Origin: a virus
Length of the DNA stretch: 64,000 nt
Reading direction: 5' to 3' (one strand)
Virus record (IMG/VR): IMGVR_UViG_3300012928_003129
Span: 1 to 64,000 of that record
Shown here piece after piece: positions 38,853-47,508 of the stretch. Both the position numbers and the translations under genes were made by a program. The notes beneath the pieces are model-generated. The model was not told the DNA's origin. It saw nothing but the letters and a program-made list of their open reading frames with translations, and did not search any database. The first letter of the stretch is position 1. Each line of letters begins with the position of its first letter.

Positions 38853-39947
38853 ATGAAAAATATATCACTTTTTAAGGTGCATACACCACCGAACATAGGG
38901 GAAACATTACAGGAAGTTTTTGACTCCGGAATGATAACAGAAGGTACGTATTCCGATAAGTTTGAAAAAATGTTTGGAGAATATGTCAGTAATGATAATT
39001 GTTCTCTTTTGAACAGTTGTACTTCAGCATTAACGCTAGCATATCATATGGCTGGTGTAGGGCCTGGTGATGAAGTTATTTCAACACCAATGACATGCAT
39101 GGCAACAAACGAGCCAATAGATACATTGGGAGCAAAGATTGTCTGGGCAGACATCGACCCTAGTACGGGAAACATTGATCCTGAAAGTATAAAGAAAAGT
39201 ATAACCAGCAAAACTAAGGCAATTGTCGGTGTACACTGGGCTGGCCAGCCGTTTGAAATAGAGGAGATAAATTCAATAGCTTCAGAACATGGTATAAAGG
39301 TGATAGAAGACGCAGCACATGCAACAGGAGCCACTTTTAAAGGTGCCCCAATTGGATCACACAGTGATTATGTTTGCTTCTCGTTCCAGGCAATCAAACA
39401 CTTAACCACAGTCGATGGAGGCGCACTTTGTTCCAAAAGCAAAGAAGAGGACTTGCGTATAAAGAAATTGAGATGGTTTGGTTTAGACAGAAAATTTAAG
39501 GGAAGCAAGTGGAGCCAAGATATAACTGAATCTGGGTTTAAGTTTCATATGAACAATGTAAATGCTTCAATCGGAATTAAACAAATGAGTTACATTGAAG
39601 GTATTATTAATGGTCACAAAGAAAACCACAGATTTTATCAAGATAATATCACTAATCCCAAGATTACAAAAATGAGGGAAAATGATTATTCAGAATCCTC
39701 CTGTTGGATCTATACAGTGCTTGCCGAAGACAGAGAAGGGCTGCAAAAGTACCTATCAGAAAAGGGGATAGCTTCAGACCCAGTTCATGTTAGAAATGAT
39801 AACTATTCCGTATTTAAGGAATTTTTTCCAAAGAAGCCTTTAGTGGGAGCAGACGAATTTTGTAGCAAGCACTTAAATATACCAGTGGGCTGGTGGGTCT
39901 CCAAGGAAGACAGAGAATATATTGTAGAGGCTATAAATGGGTACTAA
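38853..39947 (+). CDS. DegT/DnrJ/EryC1 sugar aminotransferase
   Basis: A 364-residue PLP aminotransferase. The PLP lysine is Lys182 in 'FSFQAIKHLTTVDGGAL', with 'LNSCTSALTLAYHM' and 'VIEDAAHATGATFKG' (D for the PLP ring) blocks. It aminates a keto sugar nucleotide, e.g. dTDP-4-keto-6-deoxy-glucose. This indicates that the phage makes an amino-dideoxy sugar, not just rhamnose. AAGGAAA before the ATG is a fair site. Confidence 0.9.
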   Translation: MKNISLFKVHTPPNIGETLQEVFDSGMITEGTYSDKFEKMFGEYVSNDNCSLLNSCTSALTLAYHMAGVGPGDEVISTPMTCMATNEPIDTLGAKIVWADIDPSTGNIDPESIKKSITSKTKAIVGVHWAGQPFEIEEINSIASEHGIKVIEDAAHATGATFKGAPIGSHSDYVCFSFQAIKHLTTVDGGALCSKSKEEDLRIKKLRWFGLDRKFKGSKWSQDITESGFKFHMNNVNASIGIKQMSYIEGIINGHKENHRFYQDNITNPKITKMRENDYSESSCWIYTVLAEDREGLQKYLSEKGIASDPVHVRNDNYSVFKEFFPKKPLVGADEFCSKHLNIPVGWWVSKEDREYIVEAINGY

Positions 39948-40719
39948 AGCTAGGTCATGTAGAGTAATTGTTAGTTGTTTTCGCTATGGGAGGTCTGCCA
40001 GGAACAATTCGCCACCAACACCTGAATCGGGAGTTAGGTTCTTACAAAGAATAATAAAAGCAGAATTAGATATCAAAACTGAAGAAAAGTATGATCTTAT
40101 AATAGTGAATCATGATACTGGATATATCCCCGGGAACCAATATATAGAAGCTTTAAACGGCGAATCTCTAGGGGAAAACAAAGGAACCATAAGAACAATA
40201 ACAGTACCCAATCGAGGAGCCAGTTTTGGGGGTTATAGTACCGCCTTTAAGATGTTTGCTCCGGATTACGAATATTGGATTTTTTCTGAGGATGATCATA
40301 TTCTATATCAAGACAATTACTATGATCACTTTATAAAAGAGTACGAAGAATACAAAGACAATAACATTGGTTTTTTGGCATTTGCTCCGATTGCAACTCA
40401 CGATCAGCACACCCCAAAGCACTCAGGAGGGGGATTTGGTCTGTGCAAAAAAGAAGACCTTGCAAAAATCTTAGACATTTATAATGGAAGAGACCTGTCT
40501 TGTTTATCAAGTAGAGGAATTATCAGTGCAGCAGAGGTGTTTTTTACGCATGATTTTATTACAATCGGAAAAGAAATATTGCCGCAACTTACATATTCTT
40601 GCTACCCAGTAAATCATCACAAATGCGCAGATCATACAATACATAGAAATTTAAGAAAACTCGAAGATAATGAAAATTACTTCTTTCAGGTAGGTATAGG
40701 AGATGGAGAAGAATGGTAG
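39937..40719 (+). CDS. Glycosyltransferase-like protein (GT-A)
   Basis: This 260-residue protein has 'RVIVSCFRYGRS' and 'YDLIIVNHDTGY' at the front, 'VPNRGASFGGYSTAFKMF', 'EYWIFSEDDHILYQDNYYDH' (the E-D-D as DxD-like metal site) and a GGGFGLCK loop. This is a GT-A type arrangement without a precise family. It overlaps the preceding gene by 11 bases and the next by seven. Confidence 0.7.
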   Translation: MGTKARSCRVIVSCFRYGRSARNNSPPTPESGVRFLQRIIKAELDIKTEEKYDLIIVNHDTGYIPGNQYIEALNGESLGENKGTIRTITVPNRGASFGGYSTAFKMFAPDYEYWIFSEDDHILYQDNYYDHFIKEYEEYKDNNIGFLAFAPIATHDQHTPKHSGGGFGLCKKEDLAKILDIYNGRDLSCLSSRGIISAAEVFFTHDFITIGKEILPQLTYSCYPVNHHKCADHTIHRNLRKLEDNENYFFQVGIGDGEEW

Positions 40720-41399
40720 AGAATAGTGACATTTGGAAAGAATTTTGGGAAGAGAGTAAATGCAAGCCTATTTGTGCAATTCCTCCAAAAGAAGCTTATG
40801 GTGGCACTAATATTGAACCCCTTGCCTCAATAGGTATGGCTCATTTTTTGGACCCTCTCAGGGCTCAATTTAAAGAAAATATTAAAATCTTAGATTATGG
40901 CGGAGGAGCAGGAATTTTAGGTAACTTTATTAGTGAAAGATTACAAAAATTTCAGTATTTTTGCCTAGAACCAAAAGGTGAACATGGAGAATCAAGAATA
41001 GAACTTGGTAAAAATTTGTTTAAAGATTCTCGTGTGTTTTTTGGGCTTATAGAAGAAGATTTAGAATACTGTTTTTCGAAAAGTGTAGATGCAATAATAT
41101 TGATATCTGTTTTCACACACTTGGAAAAGCAAGATATTGAACAGTCATTGGATAGGTTACATAAAGTTTTTGATTTTAACCCTGACTGTCAAATTGTTTT
41201 TTCTTGTTTTTTGGGCCCGGATTATGCTCTGCAGTTTCCTGAGCCTCACATTTGGGAAAGATTTTATGGAAAAGTTATTTTAGAAGAAGAATATTTAGAA
41301 AATATATGCAAAGAAAAGGGATTCAATATACAGAAGTGCAGCCCATTTATTGCTATGGGCGGTCATCGACACGAAATATTTAAATTAACAAAGGGATAA
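40713..41399 (+). CDS. SAM-dependent methyltransferase
   Basis: A 228-residue class I methyltransferase. 'IKILDYGGGAGILGNFISER' is motif I (SAM binding), 'YFCLEPKGE' is the acidic loop after strand 2, and 'SVDAIILISVFTHLEKQDIE' is motif II/III. Residues after that form the usual helical cap. In this cluster it probably O- or N-methylates a sugar or glycan end. A GAGAAG site is near. Confidence 0.82.
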   Translation: MVENSDIWKEFWEESKCKPICAIPPKEAYGGTNIEPLASIGMAHFLDPLRAQFKENIKILDYGGGAGILGNFISERLQKFQYFCLEPKGEHGESRIELGKNLFKDSRVFFGLIEEDLEYCFSKSVDAIILISVFTHLEKQDIEQSLDRLHKVFDFNPDCQIVFSCFLGPDYALQFPEPHIWERFYGKVILEEEYLENICKEKGFNIQKCSPFIAMGGHRHEIFKLTKG

Positions 41400-41402
41400 A
41401 AA

Positions 41403-41975
41403 TTGATAGGTTGGAATGAAGATATAAAAAGACATTTAGGACATTGTGGAGAAAATGTTTTTATAGGACATAATACAATGTTTGCAAACCCAGAGAAAGT
41501 GTTTTTGGGTGACAATGTTAGAATTGATCCTTTTTGTTGGATTAGTGCCGGCCTTAAAACTGGGAACAATGTTCAAATAACTTCTCATGTTGTATTGGGT
41601 GGTGGATCATGCAGTACTATAACTTTAGGAGATTGGACTTTTGTTGGCTATGGTACTAAGTTCTTTTGTGGGTCAGAGGATTATAGCGGCGAGCACGGCC
41701 CTGTAAACGACTTTTGGGGTAATAATAAGGTATACAGAGGGGATATCACAATATCTGATTACGCTGGCGTTGCTAGTGATGTAATGGTAATGCCCGGAGT
41801 GACCATTCCGGAAGGGTGTACTATAGGTGCAAAATCTTTTGTATACACTAGGAACGCACTCACACCATGGAGTGTCTGGATAGGCAACCCTTTAAAGTTT
41901 CATAAAGATAGAAACAAGGAAAGGGTCTTAGAATTAGCTAAAGACAAACAATTTTTAAAGGAGAAGTGGAGATAA
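41403..41975 (+). CDS. Left-handed beta-helix acetyltransferase
   Basis: A 190-residue hexapeptide-repeat protein starting at TTG. Repeats such as 'VFIGHNTMFANPEKVFLGDN' and 'VQITSHVVLGGGS' follow the [LIV]-G-x4 pattern; 'YAGVASDVMVMPGVTIPEG' is the classic C-terminal block of WbbJ/NeuD-type O-acetyltransferases. The catalytic His is expected in the 'CGSEDYSGEHG' loop. It should acetylate a sugar using acetyl-CoA. Confidence 0.85.
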   Translation: MIGWNEDIKRHLGHCGENVFIGHNTMFANPEKVFLGDNVRIDPFCWISAGLKTGNNVQITSHVVLGGGSCSTITLGDWTFVGYGTKFFCGSEDYSGEHGPVNDFWGNNKVYRGDITISDYAGVASDVMVMPGVTIPEGCTIGAKSFVYTRNALTPWSVWIGNPLKFHKDRNKERVLELAKDKQFLKEKWR

Positions 41976-42838
41976 TGTTTACAGACTCAACAAACAGTAT
42001 GAATATGCCGTGGGTACATTCACCAGTTTTTAATAGTATTTTAAATAATCTAGATATTTCAGATGAGCAAAGAGAACTTGCAGAAAAATTCAACAAAGAC
42101 GGTTATGTTGTGGTGGATCTAGGACTTTCAGATCAAGAGATAGAAACCTTAAAAAAAGAGGTTTTGGAGTCGGAGCACAAACAACAGGAAGAGTTTTACC
42201 ATTATTCTGACTCTCCAAGGGTTTTTGAGGCTTGGAGGAAGTGTGAAAGTGTAGTGGACATAGCCCTGCATCCAAAGATAGTCGAAACAGTAGAGTTTCT
42301 ATATGGAAGGAAAGCATTCCCGTTTCAAACAATTAACTTTATGAAGGGCTCCAACCAGCCTATACACAGTGATGCGATACACTTTCATACGATCCCTCAA
42401 CTGTGGGTCGCAGCAGCCTGGGTAGCGTTTGAAGACATGGACGATACTAATGGGACGCTTGCATATTATCCAGGCAGCCACAAGATGCCTGTTTATGATT
42501 TTAAGTCATTGAACCTTGGACCAACCGCTTATGGTGAGCAAGCAGAAAATTATGAAAAGTATGAACAGTTTATTCGCGAAATGATAGAATCAAATAGCCT
42601 AGAGAGAAACCTGTTTACTGCCAAGAAGGGCGAAGCTCTTATCTGGTCTGCAAACTTGTTGCATGGCGGCTCTGAAATAAAAGACGAGAAAAGAACTAGG
42701 TGGAGCCAAGCTACACACTATTATTTTGAAGGGTGCGAACACTATTATACACCTATGTTTTCAGATCCATTCGAAGGTTCATACGCGGAAAAAGATATAG
42801 AAAATAAAAATATAAGAAAAAGGCTAAAAACAGTATGA
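41975..42838 (+). CDS. PhyH-family dioxygenase
   Basis: A 287-residue phytanoyl-CoA dioxygenase-like protein. 'PIHSDAIHFHTIP' carries the H-x-D metal pair, 'GTLAYYPGSHKMP' is the conserved PhyH block, and 'SANLLHGGSEI' with 'RTRWSQATHY' supplies the distal His and Arg. Non-heme Fe(II) and 2-oxoglutarate would be used to hydroxylate a substrate. The ATG at 41975 (TAATG) is preferred to the upstream GTG at 41966. In a glycan cluster the substrate may be an acyl chain or sugar; not determined. Confidence 0.87.
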   Translation: MFTDSTNSMNMPWVHSPVFNSILNNLDISDEQRELAEKFNKDGYVVVDLGLSDQEIETLKKEVLESEHKQQEEFYHYSDSPRVFEAWRKCESVVDIALHPKIVETVEFLYGRKAFPFQTINFMKGSNQPIHSDAIHFHTIPQLWVAAAWVAFEDMDDTNGTLAYYPGSHKMPVYDFKSLNLGPTAYGEQAENYEKYEQFIREMIESNSLERNLFTAKKGEALIWSANLLHGGSEIKDEKRTRWSQATHYYFEGCEHYYTPMFSDPFEGSYAEKDIENKNIRKRLKTV

Positions 42839-43806
42839 TTATAAAAGGCTTGGGTTCCTATTTGCCTGACCGGATTTTGACAAATAAGGAAATTGAAAAA
42901 ACTGTAAAAACTTCTGATGCTTGGATTCAAGAGAAATTAGGAATTAGAGAAAGGCGCATCGCAGATGATGAAGTATGCTCTTCAGATTTGGCTCTAGGGT
43001 CGTCTATTAGAGCCCTTGAAGATGCCTCTATGGAAGCTAGTGAGATAGATTTGATTATAGTCGCTACTTCGACCCCGGATAGGATAAGTCCATCTACTGC
43101 ATGCATTTTGCAAGAAAAATTAGGAGCTTTTTCCGCCGCGGCATTTGATATAAATGCGGTTTGCAGCGGATTTCTATATGGTCTCCAATTAGCTTCAGGC
43201 CTCCTAAAGTCTGGAACATACAATAATATTCTATTGGTAGCAACGGAGACATATTCAAGAATAACTAATTGGCAAAGTCGACAATGTGTTTTCTTTGGTG
43301 ATGGGTCAGGCGCAGTCGTACTCAATTCTGGAAATGAAGAATCATTTTTTGATTGTCTATTATATGCAGATGGTAAGGGTAAAGAACACTTCACTGTTAA
43401 GGCAGGAGGTTCTTATATGCCATGTAGTAAGGAGACACTATCAGAAAAGCAACACTATTTTAAAATGAATGGGAAACAGGTATATGAAACAGGAATAAAG
43501 GTTTTACCAGATGCTATTAATCGAGTATTAGAGAAAAATAACATGACGATAGAACAGGTAGATCATTTGGTGCCACATCAACCAAGCATTAATATATTAA
43601 AAGAAACAGCAAAAATAATAAACTTGCCCTTTTCAAAGGTCGCAACATCGATGCAAGTATGTGCAAACACAGCCGGAGCATCAATTCCTGTTACTTTGGA
43701 TTTATTGAGAAAGGAAAAGGGTATCGAAAAGGGCGCAATGCTACTTTTCGCAGCTGTGGGTTCTGGGTGGACTTGGGGATCTTCACTGATAAGGTGGGCA
43801 AAATGA
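42835..43806 (+). CDS. KAS III (FabH-like) acyl-condensing enzyme
   Basis: A 323-residue thiolase-fold protein. The triad is complete: Cys110 ('AVCSGFLYG'), His248 ('VPHQPSIN') and Asn278 ('VCANTAGA'). The length matches FabH. FabH begins fatty acid synthesis, but relatives such as CerJ transfer acyl groups to sugar hydroxyls. Since its neighbours are sugar and oxygenase genes, an acyl transfer to a sugar or the making of a short acyl chain are both plausible. It overlaps the SDR gene by four bases, a ketoacyl synthase with a reductase at once. Confidence 0.88.
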   Translation: MIIKGLGSYLPDRILTNKEIEKTVKTSDAWIQEKLGIRERRIADDEVCSSDLALGSSIRALEDASMEASEIDLIIVATSTPDRISPSTACILQEKLGAFSAAAFDINAVCSGFLYGLQLASGLLKSGTYNNILLVATETYSRITNWQSRQCVFFGDGSGAVVLNSGNEESFFDCLLYADGKGKEHFTVKAGGSYMPCSKETLSEKQHYFKMNGKQVYETGIKVLPDAINRVLEKNNMTIEQVDHLVPHQPSINILKETAKIINLPFSKVATSMQVCANTAGASIPVTLDLLRKEKGIEKGAMLLFAAVGSGWTWGSSLIRWAK

Positions 43807-44450
43807 ACAGAATAGCATTCTTTGGAGGTACTGGCGGCCTGGGTAAAGAATTAATACCATTACTGTCAGAGGATCACAGGATTACAACAATAGGGTCGAA
43901 AGACGTAGATATAACCAATAGAGAGCAGGTGTTTGATTTTTTTGCAGAAAATGATTTTGAGGTAGTAATAAACTTTTCCGCTTTTAATTATGACTCTTTT
44001 TTGCATAAACTGGATATGACAAAAACAGACAAAGTAAAGAATCAGTTGGACGTTAATGTGCTTGGCAATGTTAATATACTTTCCGCGTGTTTACCAATGA
44101 TGAGAAAAAACAATTTTGGAAGAGTTATTGGAGCTTCGTCTATATTAAGTTCTAGGCCAATTCCTGGAACTTCCTTGTATTCCGCATCAAAATCTTTTAT
44201 AGAAACGCTATATAAAACAGCATCTTTGGAAAATTGTAGTAAAAATATTACTTGTAATACGATACAATTAGGTTACTTTGACGGTGGGCTTGCTCATAAG
44301 ATTCCAGAAGAAATCAGGAATAAAATTGTTAAAAGCATACCTTCCAAAAGACTAGGTAGCATAGAAGAGTTAAACTTAGCGATCAGATTCTTATTAGGTG
44401 TATCGTACATGAACGGCGAAGTGCTAAATATAAACGGTGGATTAAATTGA
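43803..44450 (+). CDS. Short-chain dehydrogenase/reductase
   Basis: A 215-residue SDR. 'IAFFGGTGGLGKELIPLL' is the dinucleotide site, 'VVINFSAFNYDSF' follows, 'VIGASSILSSRP' has the catalytic Ser, 'YSASKSFIETLYK' is YxxxK, and the end 'GEVLNINGG' is the typical FabG-like C-terminus. It may reduce the beta-keto group made by the preceding KAS III-like enzyme, or a sugar keto group. ATG 43803 overlaps the previous TGA; the longer frame from 43659 is the tail of the KAS III gene in another frame. Confidence 0.87.
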   Translation: MNRIAFFGGTGGLGKELIPLLSEDHRITTIGSKDVDITNREQVFDFFAENDFEVVINFSAFNYDSFLHKLDMTKTDKVKNQLDVNVLGNVNILSACLPMMRKNNFGRVIGASSILSSRPIPGTSLYSASKSFIETLYKTASLENCSKNITCNTIQLGYFDGGLAHKIPEEIRNKIVKSIPSKRLGSIEELNLAIRFLLGVSYMNGEVLNINGGLN

Positions 44451-46051
44451 AAGACTTAAAAATTTTATTAATAATGCCCTACTTTGAGAGGCCCAAGATG
44501 GTAGTAAATGCCCTTCGCAGCATGGAAGATATAGATTATGAAAATTATGAAATTTGCATAGTAGACGATGGCAGTGTAATTGACCCCATTGAAAAAGTTA
44601 TGGAACAAAACAACATTTCTATTTCAAATTTAAAAATTTTAAAGACAAACGATTCCTTGGAAAATAAAAAACAGAGAGGTTCAATCCATGGAAAGTTTAT
44701 GAATCAAGCAATCCGCGAAAGCGATGCGGATATAATAGTGATGATGAGTGATGATGATGCAGTGCATAGAAATTATTTTACAAAATTAAATAAATTTTAC
44801 AGTTTAAATGATCATGTGAATTATAGTTACGCACACGTTATACCTTTCGATCCGTTTGATCAAGTTCCATGCGATACTTTGGTTGTCCACAATATGAACA
44901 GAAAATGGAACACAACAGCTGCCTCGGGATTAAATTGGACTCACCCCATAAATCCATTTTGTAATGTAGATGCAACCCAAGTATCGTGGAGATCTTTATG
45001 TAATAAAGAGCACAATATATGGTTGCCGGAAGAACAAACAAAAAATCTAGATGCCTCTTTCTACCAAGACATGTTTGCAAAGTTTGGAAATTGTGTATTT
45101 AATGGTTCGATTAGTGTCTACAAGGGGTTCCACAAAGACCAGTTGTCTAATCGCAAAGAAGGAGACCAGTTTTTACCAAGTGATTCTAAAAACAAAGTCA
45201 GATATTTAAGTATATGTACAAACTTTAAAGATGAAGTAAAGTATCTAAAAGAATGGCTAGATTATCATATTGAGATAGGTGTAGATCATTTCTATCTTTA
45301 TGACAACAATAGTGAAGACAATTATGCAGAAGTTTTAAAGCCATATTATGATGAAGGTTATATAACATTAAAAAAAGTAAAATCAAACCCAGCCAAGCCA
45401 AAGGTCTATGAGGACTTTTTGAATAATCATAAATTTGAGACTTATTGGGTTGCATTTGTTGACTGCGATGAATTTATAACATTTAAACATGAGAATACAA
45501 ATGCTTATAAATTTTTTAAAAACTATGAAGATTATCCTGCTGTAGGTCTAAACTGGCTGATGTTCGGTTCATCTAATTTAGAAAAAAATGAGAACAATTT
45601 AGTTCTAGATAAGTTTGAACTATGTAATGATCCTTTTGATCATTCACACAATAATGTAAGTTGCCATATAAAAAGCGTAATAAACCCGAGAAAAACAATT
45701 CCAAAATATTTAAACCCCCACTTCTGTATCTATGATACTACGCTCTGTTATCCGTATTCGCCCTTGGCTGTAGATACTGATCAGGAGTATATCACCGGTG
45801 AAAAAAGAAAAGTCGACGGAGAAAAATATTATTTTGCAGCCACCGATAAGCCAAAATTTACAAAAGCATTCATTAGGCATTACTGGTGTAAATCTAAGGA
45901 TGAATTTATAGAACGAAGACTTGGAGCTGCGGAAGACGACACTGGTGGAGTTCAGTATGAAACAATGAAACAATGTGTGGAAGAATTCGATGAAATGAAC
46001 AAACATTTCAATAAATTAAATTATAAAAACTTTATAGGAGAAGTATCATGA
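44447..46051 (+). CDS. Two-domain glycosyltransferase: GT2 + GT92
   Basis: A 534-residue protein starting at TTG. The N-terminal ~230 residues are a GT2 domain ('LLIMPYFERPKMVVNALRSM', 'YEICIVDDGSV', 'VMMSDDDAVHRNYF' with DDD). The C-terminal part has GT92 marks: 'LSICTNFKDEVKYLKEWLDY', 'GVDHFYLYDNNSED', 'YWVAFVDCDEFITF' (D-x-D). GT92 proteins include galactosyltransferases. One protein can then make two linkages in sequence. Start overlaps the preceding stop. Confidence 0.82.
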   Translation: MKDLKILLIMPYFERPKMVVNALRSMEDIDYENYEICIVDDGSVIDPIEKVMEQNNISISNLKILKTNDSLENKKQRGSIHGKFMNQAIRESDADIIVMMSDDDAVHRNYFTKLNKFYSLNDHVNYSYAHVIPFDPFDQVPCDTLVVHNMNRKWNTTAASGLNWTHPINPFCNVDATQVSWRSLCNKEHNIWLPEEQTKNLDASFYQDMFAKFGNCVFNGSISVYKGFHKDQLSNRKEGDQFLPSDSKNKVRYLSICTNFKDEVKYLKEWLDYHIEIGVDHFYLYDNNSEDNYAEVLKPYYDEGYITLKKVKSNPAKPKVYEDFLNNHKFETYWVAFVDCDEFITFKHENTNAYKFFKNYEDYPAVGLNWLMFGSSNLEKNENNLVLDKFELCNDPFDHSHNNVSCHIKSVINPRKTIPKYLNPHFCIYDTTLCYPYSPLAVDTDQEYITGEKRKVDGEKYYFAATDKPKFTKAFIRHYWCKSKDEFIERRLGAAEDDTGGVQYETMKQCVEEFDEMNKHFNKLNYKNFIGEVS

Positions 46052-46260
46052 AATTATCAAATCAAGCAATGGGTGCCATTATGATGGCATTACAAAAAAG
46101 CCTCTTGGAACAGACAGACATCGTTCCAACTTTAGAAGGTTTTAATTTTGAAATGAACGAAAGAGAGGAACTAATAGTGAAGAACCCTCCAAATTTCAAA
46201 ATAGGAACAGATGTGTTCACACCAGGGGCAGAAAAGAAGAGTACAGTTGGATCAGATTGA
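46048..46260 (+). CDS. Small conserved phage protein
   Basis: A 70-residue protein beginning 'MKLSNQAMGAIMMALQKSLLEQTDI' then 'LEGFNFEMNEREELIVKNPP'. I recall this N-terminal pattern in many marine myoviruses near late genes; no function is known to me. It overlaps the previous gene by four bases and shares TGATG with the next. Confidence 0.65.
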   Translation: MKLSNQAMGAIMMALQKSLLEQTDIVPTLEGFNFEMNEREELIVKNPPNFKIGTDVFTPGAEKKSTVGSD

Positions 46261-46508
46261 TGCCAGTTTATTGTTACAAATGCAAATCTTGTATGAAAGA
46301 GTTCGAAGTTAGACATAGTATGAATTTTGAAGAACAAAAATGCACAGAGTGTGATAGTAATGATGTGTTTAAGGTCCCATCTCTTGGGAAAATAAACAAT
46401 ATTGTATCATCGGCTCCCAAGGCCGGTAAGATCGTTGATGAATATATTCGCGATGTAAAAAAAGAAATAGAAAAAGAAAAGAAAAAATTAAAATCAGAGG
46501 AAATGTAG
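46260..46508 (+). CDS. FmdB-type zinc ribbon protein
   Basis: An 82-residue protein whose first 45 residues are an FmdB-like zinc ribbon: 'PVYCYKCKSCMKEFEV' and 'QKCTECDS' give two CxxC pairs. The tail is basic and helical. FmdB family proteins are small putative regulators; in phages they often sit beside late genes. The ATG at 46260 is preferred to the TTG at 46257. Confidence 0.78.
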   Translation: MPVYCYKCKSCMKEFEVRHSMNFEEQKCTECDSNDVFKVPSLGKINNIVSSAPKAGKIVDEYIRDVKKEIEKEKKKLKSEEM

Positions 46509-46509
46509 T

Positions 46510-46815
46510 ATGTGGTTCTGGCTTTTTATAGTAAGTAGTTGTTTAAATATATTGGCCTTATTTTATGTTAGGTGGCTTATAAGGGTTATAGCGACCATAA
46601 ATGAAGATATGGAAAATGTATCAGGCTTGGTATCAATGTTCGCAGAGCATACGAAAAGTGTTTATGAATTGGAGATGTTTTATGGAGATGACACGTTGAA
46701 ATCTTTAATGGATCACGCATCCCAGCTTTCAGAAAAACTTTCCAATGTAGATTTAGTTTTAAATGAAAAGGAAATAGATGCAGAAACTGAAGAAGAAACG
46801 CCGCAAGAGGACTAA
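46510..46815 (+). CDS. Small membrane-anchored acidic protein
   Basis: The 101-residue protein has one N-terminal membrane helix ('WFWLFIVSSCLNILALFYVRW'), then a coiled-coil domain and an acidic end. Such proteins are common next to late sigma genes in marine myoviruses as I recall, but the function is unknown. Its end overlaps the sigma gene by 38 bases. Confidence 0.58.
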   Translation: MWFWLFIVSSCLNILALFYVRWLIRVIATINEDMENVSGLVSMFAEHTKSVYELEMFYGDDTLKSLMDHASQLSEKLSNVDLVLNEKEIDAETEEETPQED

Positions 46816-47485
46816 AAACAATTATTTTACAAAAATTCATGAAGATGCGATTGTTGAATATGCAAAATCTCTTTGTATAAAACAAAGAACTAAGCTTTAT
46901 GAATCATTAATCCAGCCAGCTTTTGAAGAAATGGTAAATAAGATAATCTTTACTTATAAGTTTAATAATTTACCAAACATTGACCCATTAAGGGAAGATT
47001 GTAAAATTTGGTTAACTACTATTTTGGATAAATATGATCCAAATAAAGGGTCAAAGGCATTTTCTTATTTTTCGGTAGTAACTAAAAACTGGTTTATTCA
47101 CAAGGTAAAGGTAAACTCAAAAAGGATCAAGAGAGAAGTTTCATATGAAAACTTGGTAGAAACCGGCGGATCTGATGTGTTAGGAACATCAGATACCGAA
47201 AGTCAAGATTATATGGAACAGAGAATAGAGACAGAATTTTGGAATGCATTGTTAACTCAGGTAGACAGATGGGATACCGGTAATTTAAAGCCAAATGAAA
47301 AAGCAGTGCTAGAGGCCGTAAAAGTTTTATTATGTAATATAGAAGACATTGAGATTTTTAATAAAAAGGCTGTTTATCTTTATCTAAGAGAGCTGACAGG
47401 GCTAAATACAAAACAGGTTGTAAATAACCTCAACAAGTTAAGGGAAAAGTATAGGACATTTAAGTACAAGTGGGATAGGGAATAA
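46778..47485 (+). CDS. Late sigma factor, T4 gp55-like
   Basis: A 235-residue protein with a basic start and a sigma region 2-like core: 'LTTILDKYDPNKGSKAFSYF' then 'SVVTKNWFIHKVKVNSKRIK', matching gp55 and sigma70 region 2 helices (core binding and -10 recognition). The end 'LNTKQVVNNLNKLREKY' is an HTH-like helix. T4 gp55 directs late transcription with gp33 and the clamp gp45. Located just before the baseplate block it probably controls, so the ACTAnTTAnn motif is a candidate target. Similarity is by eye; confidence in sigma-like is good, in orthology to gp55 moderate. Confidence 0.78.
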   Translation: MQKLKKKRRKRTKNNYFTKIHEDAIVEYAKSLCIKQRTKLYESLIQPAFEEMVNKIIFTYKFNNLPNIDPLREDCKIWLTTILDKYDPNKGSKAFSYFSVVTKNWFIHKVKVNSKRIKREVSYENLVETGGSDVLGTSDTESQDYMEQRIETEFWNALLTQVDRWDTGNLKPNEKAVLEAVKVLLCNIEDIEIFNKKAVYLYLRELTGLNTKQVVNNLNKLREKYRTFKYKWDRE

Positions 47486-47496
47486 ATTTAATTATT

Positions 47497-47506
47497 TCTA
47501 ATTATA
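47497..47506 (+). promoter_or_regulatory. TCTAATTATA motif two bases before ATG
   Basis: A one-base variant of the motif (first base T) ending two bases before the ATG at 47509; no ribosome site. The fourth case with this exact spacing. Confidence 0.42.
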
Positions 47507-47508
47507 GT

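Noticed and set aside
43659-43802. Longer start for the SDR gene
   Set aside because: The extra residues come from the KAS III gene in another frame; the ATG at 43803 gives a standard SDR N-terminus with TGA overlap.
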